Positions 1 through 4,508 of a DNA stretch of 7,254 nt are shown here, one piece after another. Both the position numbers and the translations under genes were made by a program. Every line of letters begins with the position of its first letter. Within the stretch, counting starts at the first letter, position 1. The stretch lies in NCBI GenBank assembly GCA_934273135.1, contig CAKQSU010000054.1:1-7254 (forward strand), given 5' to 3'. The DNA comes from an uncultured Clostridia bacterium. Its GTDB lineage: Bacteria; Bacillota; Clostridia; Christensenellales; Borkfalkiaceae. Under the pieces are notes generated by a model. It saw only the letters and a program-made list of their open reading frames with translations. It did not search any database and was not told the DNA's origin.

Positions 1-32
1 CGGCGGCTGAGAAGAAAGCTTTTCGCGCCGGT

Positions 33-383
33 ATGGCAAAACAATACAACACGGAACACCCGAAGTTTAGTTTTGCGGCGGCTACCAAGGAAACTATATA
101 TTGGGAGGACGGGAGTAAGTACTTGCAGCCTCGTTACGGCTTAGTTTCTTTTTTTAAGACAGAAGCCGAAGCCAAAGAGTATGTCAAGCGCACGAACGCC
201 GAAAATAAAATTCGAAACGAGAGAGTTAAGAAAGCCGTAAAAGCAAAAAAAGTTGATTTTGCCGGCGGTGATTGCGTTGTCGACGTTGCCGAATACAAGC
301 GTATAGTTCCTACACGCGTTAACAGTTCTCATTATCGTTATGATGACTTGCCGACCCCTAAAAAATCGCGCGTAAAAAAATAA
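33..383 (+). CDS. Small basic protein of unknown function, possibly 5'-truncated
   Basis: A 116-residue reading frame starting at ATG 33 and ending at TAA 381-383. I do not recognise the family. The protein has aromatic and polar stretches near the N-terminus (a YWEDGSKY segment), a charged, probably helical middle (about residues 44-75) and a Lys-rich tail ending KKSRVKK. There is no signal peptide or membrane span, so it is probably cytoplasmic and might bind nucleic acid, but no motif proves this. No ribosome site precedes ATG 33, and the frame stays open to the window edge (reading AAEKKAFRAG before the Met), so the true start may lie outside the window. The stop codon overlaps a hairpin (382-407) that acts as a terminator for a predicted antisense RNA. 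Confidence 0.7.
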   Translation: MAKQYNTEHPKFSFAAATKETIYWEDGSKYLQPRYGLVSFFKTEAEAKEYVKRTNAENKIRNERVKKAVKAKKVDFAGGDCVVDVAEYKRIVPTRVNSSHYRYDDLPTPKKSRVKK

Positions 384-521
384 CCGCTCTCGTAAAAGAG
401 AACGGTTAAACGCGAAGCTTCACAGCCCATAACCCTCAAGGGGTAGAATTTCAGCACTTTTGCTACTTCGCTCGGTCGAACTGCATTGCACTCGACTTTA
501 GGTTTTTCTACCTACCAGCGC
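374..521 (-). ncRNA. Predicted minus-strand small RNA A (~148 nt)
   Basis: No protein is encoded in the 170-base gap between the first two genes. A strong leftward promoter (528-556) should start RNA near G521. An intrinsic terminator ends it: AACCG/CGGTT with an inner TCTC/GAGA stem (382-407, one mismatch, six-base loop), followed on this strand by A and seven U (381-374). Between them are several local hairpins: TAGGT/ACCTA (499-514), GTCGA/TCGAC with an inner TGC/GCA (475-496), and AGCA/TGCT around 452-463. GGTAG near the 5' end could also pair with CTACC at about 443-447 to enclose these hairpins. I do not recognise the RNA class. Promoter, structure and terminator are seen; transcription and function are inferred. 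Confidence 0.6.
382..407 (-). terminator. Intrinsic terminator of small RNA A
   Basis: A ten-pair stem with one C/A mismatch and a GTAAAA loop (+ strand reading). On the - strand it is followed by ATTTTTTT (381-374). On the + strand no T-run follows, so it should terminate mainly leftward transcription. It overlaps the stop codon of the gene at 33-383. Confidence 0.7.
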
Positions 522-552
522 AGTAATAGTATATCAATTTTTTCGGAGGTAG
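508..552 (+). promoter_or_regulatory. Possible RBS-sequestering alternative pairing
   Basis: In + strand RNA, CTACCT (508-513) is complementary to AGGTAG (547-552), which covers the ribosome site of the next gene. The same bases (510-514) can instead pair with TAGGT (499-503) in a local hairpin. The two pairings are mutually exclusive, as in an on/off translational switch. The blocking helix is only six pairs over a 33-base loop, so this is tentative. Confidence 0.3.
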
Positions 553-556
553 TCAA
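528..556 (-). promoter_or_regulatory. Leftward sigma-A promoter of small RNA A
   Basis: On the - strand: -35 TTGACT (556-551), 17-base spacer, -10 TATACT (533-528). Each hexamer has one departure from consensus and the spacing is ideal. The predicted start is G521. The spacer contains the GGAGG ribosome site (545-549) of the + strand gene at 557, and the -35 box abuts its ATG. Initiation here and translation of that gene therefore share the same bases. Confidence 0.75.
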
Positions 557-886
557 ATGAAAAAAGACATTAAACGAAATAGAAAAGATAAAAATCTTTC
601 TGGGTTGTATGTTATCCCTAACGATGTCGCCTATAAAGGCGGAAAACTGCGCAAAGGCGTGTATGGCGCGATAGGCAAAGATACGCCGTACATATACAAG
701 CCGTTCGATAAAGCAAAAGGTAAGCCCCTGGAATTTATTCGCGACACAACGGACATTCCTAAGGCGTGTAAAAACCGTATTCTCGCCTTTTGGGACGATA
801 AGAACAACAAAGGTAAGTCAACTTGTTATCTTGCCGAAAAATCGCTCTACGAAGAGCTACAAACAAAAAAGAAATCCCGCAGGTAA
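557..886 (+). CDS. Small Lys-rich protein of unknown function
   Basis: A 109-residue protein with a clear ribosome site (GGAGG at 545-549, seven bases before the ATG). It is strongly basic at both ends (N-terminal KKDIKRNRKDK, C-terminal KKKSRR) and has no membrane span or secretion signal. A central stretch rich in Gly, Tyr and Pro (GVYGAIGKDTPYIYKPF, about residues 34-50) suggests a small folded, possibly beta-rich core. Charge and size would suit a DNA-binding or single-strand-binding role in a small phage, but no family motif confirms it and I do not recognise the protein. The last codons and stop lie inside hairpin 874-905, the terminator of antisense small RNA B. A second hairpin (906-935) follows and probably ends the + strand transcript. 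Confidence 0.75.
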   Translation: MKKDIKRNRKDKNLSGLYVIPNDVAYKGGKLRKGVYGAIGKDTPYIYKPFDKAKGKPLEFIRDTTDIPKACKNRILAFWDDKNNKGKSTCYLAEKSLYEELQTKKKSRR

Positions 887-940
887 CTATATAACCATAC
901 GGGATAGAGAAAAGGTTTGTTGAGCCTTTTGCTCTGCGTT
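865..940 (-). ncRNA. Predicted minus-strand small RNA B (~76 nt)
   Basis: A leftward promoter (947-975) predicts a start near A940. The RNA would form a 5' hairpin (935-906: AGAG then AAAAGG paired with CCTTTT then CTCT, one bulged C). A terminator hairpin then follows, ATCCCG/CGGGAT with an inner GGT/ACC (905-874), with UUCUUUUUU (873-865). Its 3' half is complementary to the last codons, stop and 3' end of the + strand gene at 557-886. The class is unknown. The sequence signals are strong; expression and function are inferred. Confidence 0.6.
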
Positions 941-946
941 TATTTT
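906..946 (+). terminator. Probable + strand terminator after the 557-886 gene
   Basis: Stem AGAGAAAAGG (906-915) with CCTTTT-g-CTCT (925-935), nine-base loop and one bulge, followed after GCG by TTTATTTT (939-946). It lies 20 bases past the stop codon. The same DNA, read leftward, is the 5' hairpin of small RNA B. The right arm can also pair with 960-976, giving a competing fold. Confidence 0.55.
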
Positions 947-976
947 ATTATATTCCATTCAGAGCAAAAAGTCAAC
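919..976. repeat. Imperfect inverted repeat spanning the small RNA B promoter
   Basis: Bases 919-936 (GTTGAGCCTTTTGCTCTG) and 960-976 (CAGAGCAAAAAGTCAAC) are inverted copies with one mismatch and one extra base, separated by a 23-base AT-rich loop. The right arm holds the -35 box and part of the spacer; the loop holds the -10 box. On single-stranded DNA it would fold into a long hairpin presenting the promoter. Confidence 0.7.
947..975 (-). promoter_or_regulatory. Leftward sigma-A promoter of small RNA B
   Basis: On the - strand: -35 TTGACT (975-970), 17-base spacer, perfect -10 TATAAT (952-947). The 30-base block 947-976 shares both its ends (11 bases each, same spacing) with the promoter block at 4215-4244; the central eight bases differ. 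This marks a repeated, conserved promoter cassette. Confidence 0.75.
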
Positions 977-1044
977 AAAAAAAATAAGAAAACTAATCAA
1001 AAATTGCTTGCTCCCAGGCTTATAGGGAAGAGGTTTAACAAAAC

Positions 1045-1509
1045 ATGAGAAACATAGGCAAAAGAAATTCCGCAATAATCGCCGTTTTGGCAATTGCGCT
1101 TATCGCGCTTGCGGTGTTCACGTTCGCGGCGATTCTTCCGCGTTTGGACAAGGTAGACAAGACGAGAGACCTTTCCGTCGGCGATTATACAATCGCGCAA
1201 CTTGACGAAAAAGGGAAGAAAGTCGAAAGCGAGTTCGGTTTGGTCAGCAACGAAATAGCTATCGAAAAATTCGATTCCGTAACGTGGGACGAAAAAGCGG
1301 ACGTTAAGGGCTACTATGTTTATACTTACAATTATAAGCACGAATTCGTCAAAGCTTCCGCTTTACAGAAAGCCGACCTTAACACGCTTTCAACCGATTT
1401 GACGACCAACGCAAAATACTTCCGTATCTACATAGAAACGACCGAAGAAGTAAAGCTTCTCGATATGGGCAGCGTAATCAAGCAAGTTACCGTCACTATC
1501 GCGCGTTAA
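1045..1509 (+). CDS. Membrane-anchored protein with a beta-rich exported domain
   Basis: A 154-residue protein with a short basic N-terminus (MRNIGKR), one hydrophobic span at about residues 9-31 (rich in Ala, Ile and Leu), then a soluble domain of about 120 residues with alternating hydrophobic and polar residues typical of beta-strands. The topology is N-in with the domain outside. There is no lipobox Cys and no clear AxA cleavage site, so it probably stays anchored. GAAGAGG (1028-1033) lies 11 bases before the ATG, rather far. A strong terminator follows directly (1518-1565), so this gene may be made in larger amounts than those downstream, as with the major coat gene of M13-like phages; at 154 residues it is too large for a usual coat subunit. 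I do not recognise the family. Confidence 0.8.
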   Translation: MRNIGKRNSAIIAVLAIALIALAVFTFAAILPRLDKVDKTRDLSVGDYTIAQLDEKGKKVESEFGLVSNEIAIEKFDSVTWDEKADVKGYYVYTYNYKHEFVKASALQKADLNTLSTDLTTNAKYFRIYIETTEEVKLLDMGSVIKQVTVTIAR

Positions 1510-1517
1510 AGGCGTTC

Positions 1518-1565
1518 AAAGGGCTGTCTTAATATGCAATCGAAAGACAGCCCTTTTATTTTTAA
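1518..1565 (+). terminator. Strong intrinsic terminator
   Basis: A perfect 13-pair stem, AAAGGGCTGTCTT (1518-1530) with AAGACAGCCCTTT (1544-1556), loop of 13 bases, followed by a T-run through 1565 (TTTTATTTTT). Only 18 bases separate it from the next ATG, leaving no room for a new promoter. The following genes probably depend on read-through. Confidence 0.9.
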
Positions 1566-1583
1566 ACACAAGGAGAGCGACAA

Positions 1584-1853
1584 ATGAAAGCTAAAAACAG
1601 CGTTTTTACGTTTTGTACGTTAGTTCTCGTATTTTTGATAATGTTGACGGTAATCGCTTTTGTTATCGAGCGTAAATTTGTAGATAAAAAAGTCGATAAT
1701 TCGGCGGGAGAAAGTTCTTCTTCCGTACTTGACGACGGCGAGATTATTATTGGCGAAATCGATTATTTTTTTGAAGCTAAGGGTGTCTACGGCGATTTCG
1801 GGTTCAGAGACACTACACCTATCGGCTTAACCAAAACGGAGGTATCAATATGA
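1584..1853 (+). CDS. Small single-span membrane protein
   Basis: An 89-residue protein. Residues 1-5 are basic, residues 6-28 form a strongly hydrophobic span, then comes a basic ERKF.DKK segment, a short Ser-rich linker (about 40-47) and an acidic, aromatic C-terminal part (about 50-89). The C-terminal part should be outside the cell. AGGAG (1571-1575) lies eight bases before the ATG. The TGA overlaps the ATG of the next gene (ATGA, 1850-1853), which indicates translational coupling. Its layout (short basic N-terminus, span, R-K-F, Ser-rich stretch) matches the next protein, so the two may be diverged relatives or parts of the same surface structure. No family was recognised. Minor virion or envelope protein is a guess from context. 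Confidence 0.75.
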   Translation: MKAKNSVFTFCTLVLVFLIMLTVIAFVIERKFVDKKVDNSAGESSSSVLDDGEIIIGEIDYFFEAKGVYGDFGFRDTTPIGLTKTEVSI

Positions 1854-2062
1854 AAAAATTACTATCTGTAATACTTGCGCTATGCGTAAGTTTAGCCGTA
1901 TTTGCGGGCGTTAGCGCGGTTTATCGAAAATTCCATTCGCCGTCGGACGAAATAACAAGCTCGTCCGAAAACTCTTCTTCGAGTTCCTCTTCAAGCTCTT
2001 CGAGCGGCTCTTCGTCGTCGAGCTATCGCGGAATAGACTTGCCCACTATTCCCTTGCGTTAA
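1850..2062 (+). CDS. Secreted or anchored peptide with poly-serine tail
   Basis: A 70-residue protein with a signal or anchor sequence at residues 1-24, then a tail that is mostly Ser (about residues 37-58) and ends in YRGIDLPTIPLR. The Ser run uses AGC, TCG, TCC, TCT and TCA codons mixed together, so it is not a simple DNA repeat; the serines appear kept at protein level, as in a flexible surface linker. A good ribosome site (GGAGG, 1838-1842, seven bases before the ATG) lies inside the end of the upstream gene, with a 4-base ATGA overlap. The next gene's AAGGAG begins at its stop codon. There is no lipobox. A surface stalk or minor virion component would fit, but the function is unknown. 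Confidence 0.75.
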   Translation: MKKLLSVILALCVSLAVFAGVSAVYRKFHSPSDEITSSSENSSSSSSSSSSSGSSSSSYRGIDLPTIPLR

Positions 2063-2071
2063 GGAGTAAAA

Positions 2072-2215
2072 ATGGCAACCGGGAAGAAGAAGTTTATTAT
2101 TTGCGACGTCGCAAAAGTTGAATTCGACGATACGGGCGTTTTAACGGATAACGAACGTTACGACGAAGCGGGCATAATCGCCGTACCGATAGAAAATACA
2201 CAAAAGGACAGGTAA
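2072..2215 (+). CDS. 47-residue acidic protein of unknown function
   Basis: A short frame, ATG 2072 to TAA 2213-2215, filling the gap between the poly-serine protein and the spike-like protein. AAGGAG (2061-2066) lies five bases upstream, overlapping the previous stop codon. The protein starts MATGKKKFIICDVAKVEFDD and continues with alternating acidic and hydrophobic residues. There is no membrane span, and a small beta-rich fold is likely. The good ribosome site, the exact fit between neighbours (the next ATG is six bases past its stop) and codon use like its neighbours support a real gene despite its size. Function not recognised. Confidence 0.65.
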   Translation: MATGKKKFIICDVAKVEFDDTGVLTDNERYDEAGIIAVPIENTQKDR

Positions 2216-2221
2216 AACAGT

Positions 2222-3610
2222 ATGGAAACAGTCAAGAAAAAACTTTCGGCTTTGGCGGCGATTTTGTTAGCCGTCGTAACGTTATTTTCCGCAGGTTATA
2301 CAATTCGCGCTAAGGCGGAAGAAATAGTATATACGGGCGTTTTAGAGGATTTAGGCAAGGATAGTTCGTTTAATGCCGATAATTACCTTACCATTGAGGA
2401 CGATTATTCTTTAAAGATTATTCAACTTGCCGAAAGCGTAAACAAAGAGCTTTTTGTTTACGTTTACCAACCGAGCGGAGAAAACAAAAACTTTAAAGCG
2501 TCGTCTATAAATATTTCTACGACTATAAACGATTCTGTCTCTTACTCAAACTATAAGCTTGATTTTTTAAATTCGAACGGCGTGTTTTACAAATATAAAG
2601 TCGCCGAATTTGCCGTTAGGGACGAAAATGTACGGTACTATGCAATTAGCTCTATTTTTCGACCGTTTGACGAAAGTATCGATGAACAAGCAAGCGGAGG
2701 AAATACTATTACAGAAGTTCCGTTTAAAGTTTCAAAACAGTATACTTTCGGCACGATTAACGGGAAGCCTTATGTAAATTGTGTTGATATAGAAACTATC
2801 GTCGTAACGGATAAATTCGTAGGTTTTGTAAGGTATAAAGACGGATTGAAGTTTAATCTTACTAATACCGCATGCGATAGTCACTTCGTTGCGTTCAATA
2901 CTAATATGCCGATAGATAAACTTTTGGAAGCAAAGGTATATTACACTTGGCAAAAGGTAGGAACTTATTCGAATGCAGCAGGTAAAGGAATTGATTTTTA
3001 CGAAAAAGGTGAAGAAGAAGTTCCTCTTAAATATACGGATAAAGTCGACCATACCGGCGACGGCTTATTCGCAGGAACGTATAAATGGGATAGAATCCAA
3101 ACGATTGACGACTTTATAAGCGGCGAAAATCGCGAAAACATTTTTTACGGTGCAGTTATTGACGTAAAGACCTATTCGACATTAACGGACGAAGCACTCA
3201 CCGAGCTTAAAGGCAAAAAATGGGTTCTCCGTTTTACCGAAACCGATTATACATTTTATTCGGCGTCCGGTACTTTTGGTTATTTTTCTACCATTGTCGG
3301 GAACGTTACTATACTTCAGTTAAAATTCGTAACAGACGGTATTACATACAATTTGGGCGTAATAGATAACAAACAATCGGGAAGCTCCGAACCGTCAAAT
3401 TCAACAAGTATGGAGTTTGATTTAAGCTCTAAATTTACGGATAGGTGGAAGAAAATATTCGGTCTGCTTGCGCTTCTCTTATTGTTTGTCGTTTTACTGC
3501 CTTATTTGCCTACTATTATTACGTTCATATTGAACGTTATTACTTTACCGTTTAAGGCAATAAACGGTTTATTTAAGGCGGCAAGAAAGCGTAAAAAGGA
3601 GAAAAAATAA
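2222..3610 (+). CDS. Secreted C-terminally anchored spike / pIII-like protein
   Basis: 462 residues. The N-terminus is a typical signal peptide: KKK at 5-7, hydrophobic core about 8-28, and AKA at 30-32 as a likely cleavage site before EEIVYTG. The body (about 33-385) is rich in beta-type sequence with many Tyr, Thr and Asp, as in extracellular adhesion domains. A Ser-rich linker (GSSEPSNSTS, about 387-397) precedes a hydrophobic region at about 412-444, followed by a basic tail (AARKRKKEKK) that stays inside. This order (signal, exported body, Ser-rich linker, C-terminal anchor) and the size match the adsorption protein pIII of filamentous phages, or more generally a viral spike. I see no sequence motif that proves homology. 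It is the largest exported product here and follows two small membrane proteins, which fits a virion-tip module. A cell-surface adhesin is the main alternative. Confidence 0.8.
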   Translation: METVKKKLSALAAILLAVVTLFSAGYTIRAKAEEIVYTGVLEDLGKDSSFNADNYLTIEDDYSLKIIQLAESVNKELFVYVYQPSGENKNFKASSINISTTINDSVSYSNYKLDFLNSNGVFYKYKVAEFAVRDENVRYYAISSIFRPFDESIDEQASGGNTITEVPFKVSKQYTFGTINGKPYVNCVDIETIVVTDKFVGFVRYKDGLKFNLTNTACDSHFVAFNTNMPIDKLLEAKVYYTWQKVGTYSNAAGKGIDFYEKGEEEVPLKYTDKVDHTGDGLFAGTYKWDRIQTIDDFISGENRENIFYGAVIDVKTYSTLTDEALTELKGKKWVLRFTETDYTFYSASGTFGYFSTIVGNVTILQLKFVTDGITYNLGVIDNKQSGSSEPSNSTSMEFDLSSKFTDRWKKIFGLLALLLLFVVLLPYLPTIITFILNVITLPFKAINGLFKAARKRKKEKK

Positions 3611-3616
3611 AAAGCC

Positions 3617-3645
3617 CCGGGGAGAGTTAAAACACTCTTTCCCGG
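3617..3645. terminator. Hairpin between the spike-like gene and the next gene
   Basis: CCGGG (3617-3621) pairs with CCCGG (3641-3645) and AGAGT (3623-3627) with ACTCT (3634-3638), with a G/T wobble, one bulge and a six-base loop. No T-run follows on the + strand. Read leftward it is followed by GGCTTTTTATTTTTTC, so it would terminate - strand RNA. A weak leftward promoter (TTGATT 3691-3686, 18 bases, TATTTT 3667-3662) lies just upstream on that strand. On the + strand it may simply protect the mRNA end. Confidence 0.5.
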
Positions 3646-3666
3646 TAAAGCTTTCAAGGTGAAAAT

Positions 3667-4053
3667 ATGGCACGTAAGAAACATCAATCAAGAAAATACA
3701 CTCCGCGGAATGAATTTAGGCGGAATAATAGTAAAAGTGCAATCGGACATACCGATTTTGTCTTTGGGGAAACAAAAACACAATACAAGTCGTTAGGCTT
3801 AACGCATTCACCAGATGAACGGTTTAAGTATTATCCATTAAAAAAGAACCCTGACCCTAAAGACGATAAGCAAGCATATTTGCGATTAGGTGTTCGTAGC
3901 ACTAATAAAAAATATTTTAAAGAAACAACTAAAGATTGGAATTTTTCGAAAGAAGATATGCCTGTTGTAAGACATGAAATCAAGTCTTATAAAAAGCGTA
4001 CAAATCGAAAACCACCTAATTGGTACATGAATAAAAAAGGTAAAAAGCAATAA
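3667..4053 (+). CDS. Basic protein of unknown function
   Basis: 128 residues, with AAGGTG (3656-3661) five bases before the ATG. It is strongly basic, with no membrane span. The N-terminus (MARKKHQSRKYTPRNEFRRN) looks disordered and nucleic-acid-binding. The middle (about 40-85) carries a LGLTHS stretch, a PLKKNPDPKDDKQAYLRLGV stretch and Trp at about 91, suggesting a compact domain. The tail is Lys-rich (KKGKKQ). I have an impression of similar short Clostridia phage-type proteins with LTHS and NPxPxD signatures, but cannot name a family. All three Ala codons are GCA, whereas the large ATPase gene favours GCG, and the gene looks more AT-rich than its neighbours. It may have a different origin. 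The stop codon overlaps the U-tract of a possible antisense RNA. Confidence 0.75.
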   Translation: MARKKHQSRKYTPRNEFRRNNSKSAIGHTDFVFGETKTQYKSLGLTHSPDERFKYYPLKKNPDPKDDKQAYLRLGVRSTNKKYFKETTKDWNFSKEDMPVVRHEIKSYKKRTNRKPPNWYMNKKGKKQ

Positions 4054-4124
4054 AAAAAAGAAAGGGGCATTTGCTGTCCACTTTAGCGCGCAAAAAGCTC
4101 AACCGTTACGGTGAATCCCCTTTC
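4052..4124 (-). ncRNA. Possible minus-strand small RNA D (~73 nt) or long terminator hairpin
   Basis: GAAAGGGG (4060-4067) and CCCCTTTC (4117-4124) form a perfect eight-pair stem enclosing 49 bases. Inside is an ACCG/CGGT hairpin (4102-4112). Read leftward, eight U follow the stem directly (4059-4052). A possible promoter on the same strand has a perfect -35 TTGACA (4160-4155), 18 bases, and a weak -10 TCTATT (4136-4131). It predicts a start near G4124, exactly at the stem base. The alternative is a second, back-up terminator for small RNA C. Confidence 0.4.
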
Positions 4125-4207
4125 AAAAAAAATAGACGAACTTCGTAAGCAACTTGTCAAAGCAAGCGCCACCGAGTGGAAAGCAAAAGCTTTCGTATGT
4201 CGTCTAC
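4125..4207 (-). ncRNA. Predicted minus-strand small RNA C (~83 nt)
   Basis: A leftward promoter (4215-4243) predicts a start near 4207-4209. The 5' and 3' ends pair (TAGACGA/TCGTCTA, 4200-4206 with 4133-4139), and eight U follow (4132-4125), so the closing stem doubles as the terminator. Inside are GAAAGC/GCTTTC with an A4/U4 loop (4179-4194), CCAC/GTGG around 4170-4180 and CTTG/CAAG (4153-4166); the first two overlap slightly and cannot both form fully. This makes a compact multi-branched RNA. It has no T-loop GTTC motif, so it is not a tRNA. The class is unknown. Confidence 0.6.
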
Positions 4208-4214
4208 ATTTAAT

Positions 4215-4243
4215 ATTATATTCCACAAAAACAAAAAAGTCAA
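4215..4243 (-). promoter_or_regulatory. Leftward sigma-A promoter of small RNA C
   Basis: On the - strand: -35 TTGACT (4243-4238), 17-base spacer, perfect -10 TATAAT (4220-4215). It shares ATTATATTCCA and AAAAAGTCAAC (+ strand reading, same spacing) with the block at 947-976. Confidence 0.75.
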
Positions 4244-4260
4244 CCAAAAGAGGTAAAGAA

Positions 4261-4488
4261 ATGAATATTGAAAAGATTAACGAATTTATCGAGCAAAAGC
4301 TTAACGGAAGAAAGCGTGCGCTTGCAAGCGAACTTGTAATCGAGGACGAAAGCGAAATGATTTTGCTTTTCGCTTCCGCGTTGCTTTCTTCCGACAAGCA
4401 AGCGATTTACAAGGTAGAAGTTAAGGAAGAAAGCACTTTTAAGTGCTTAAACCGTGTAATGACCGATTTTATTATCGAAATCAAGTAA
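4261..4488 (+). CDS. Small soluble protein of unknown function
   Basis: 75 residues starting at ATG 4261, with AGAGG (4250-4254 region) a few bases upstream inside an AAGAGGTAAAGAAATG context that is almost repeated before the gene at 4509. The frame is open upstream to a GTG at 4111, but that stretch contains the promoter and structured region of small RNA C and the GTG lacks a good ribosome site, so the ATG is preferred. The protein begins with an amphipathic helix (MNIEKINEFIEQKLNGRKRALASE), then an acidic helix, a hydrophobic segment (about 32-43) and a C-terminal strand. It looks cytoplasmic. No family was recognised. It probably forms a pair with the next gene, 20 bases downstream. Confidence 0.7.
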   Translation: MNIEKINEFIEQKLNGRKRALASELVIEDESEMILLFASALLSSDKQAIYKVEVKEESTFKCLNRVMTDFIIEIK

Positions 4489-4508
4489 ATTTTTAAGAGG
4501 TAAAAGAA

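Noticed and set aside
1004..1026. TTGCTT and TATAGG as a + strand promoter for the gene at 1045
   Set aside because: The boxes are only 11 bases apart and poor matches.
4125..4207. tRNA or tracrRNA-like reading of small RNA C
   Set aside because: It has a seven-pair closing stem and a CCACTCGGTGG hairpin, but no T-loop, no anticodon arm of the right size, no CRISPR repeats and no cas gene.
4111..4260. GTG-start extension adding 50 residues to the gene at 4261
   Set aside because: The stretch holds the promoter and structured region of small RNA C, the GTG lacks a good ribosome site, and ATG 4261 has AGAGG in a context shared with the next gene. Part of the translated extension does look protein-like, so a small doubt remains.
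4083..4397. 104-residue open frame on the - strand
   Set aside because: It overlaps the well-supported gene at 4261 and the small-RNA region, and it lacks a ribosome site and recognisable motifs.
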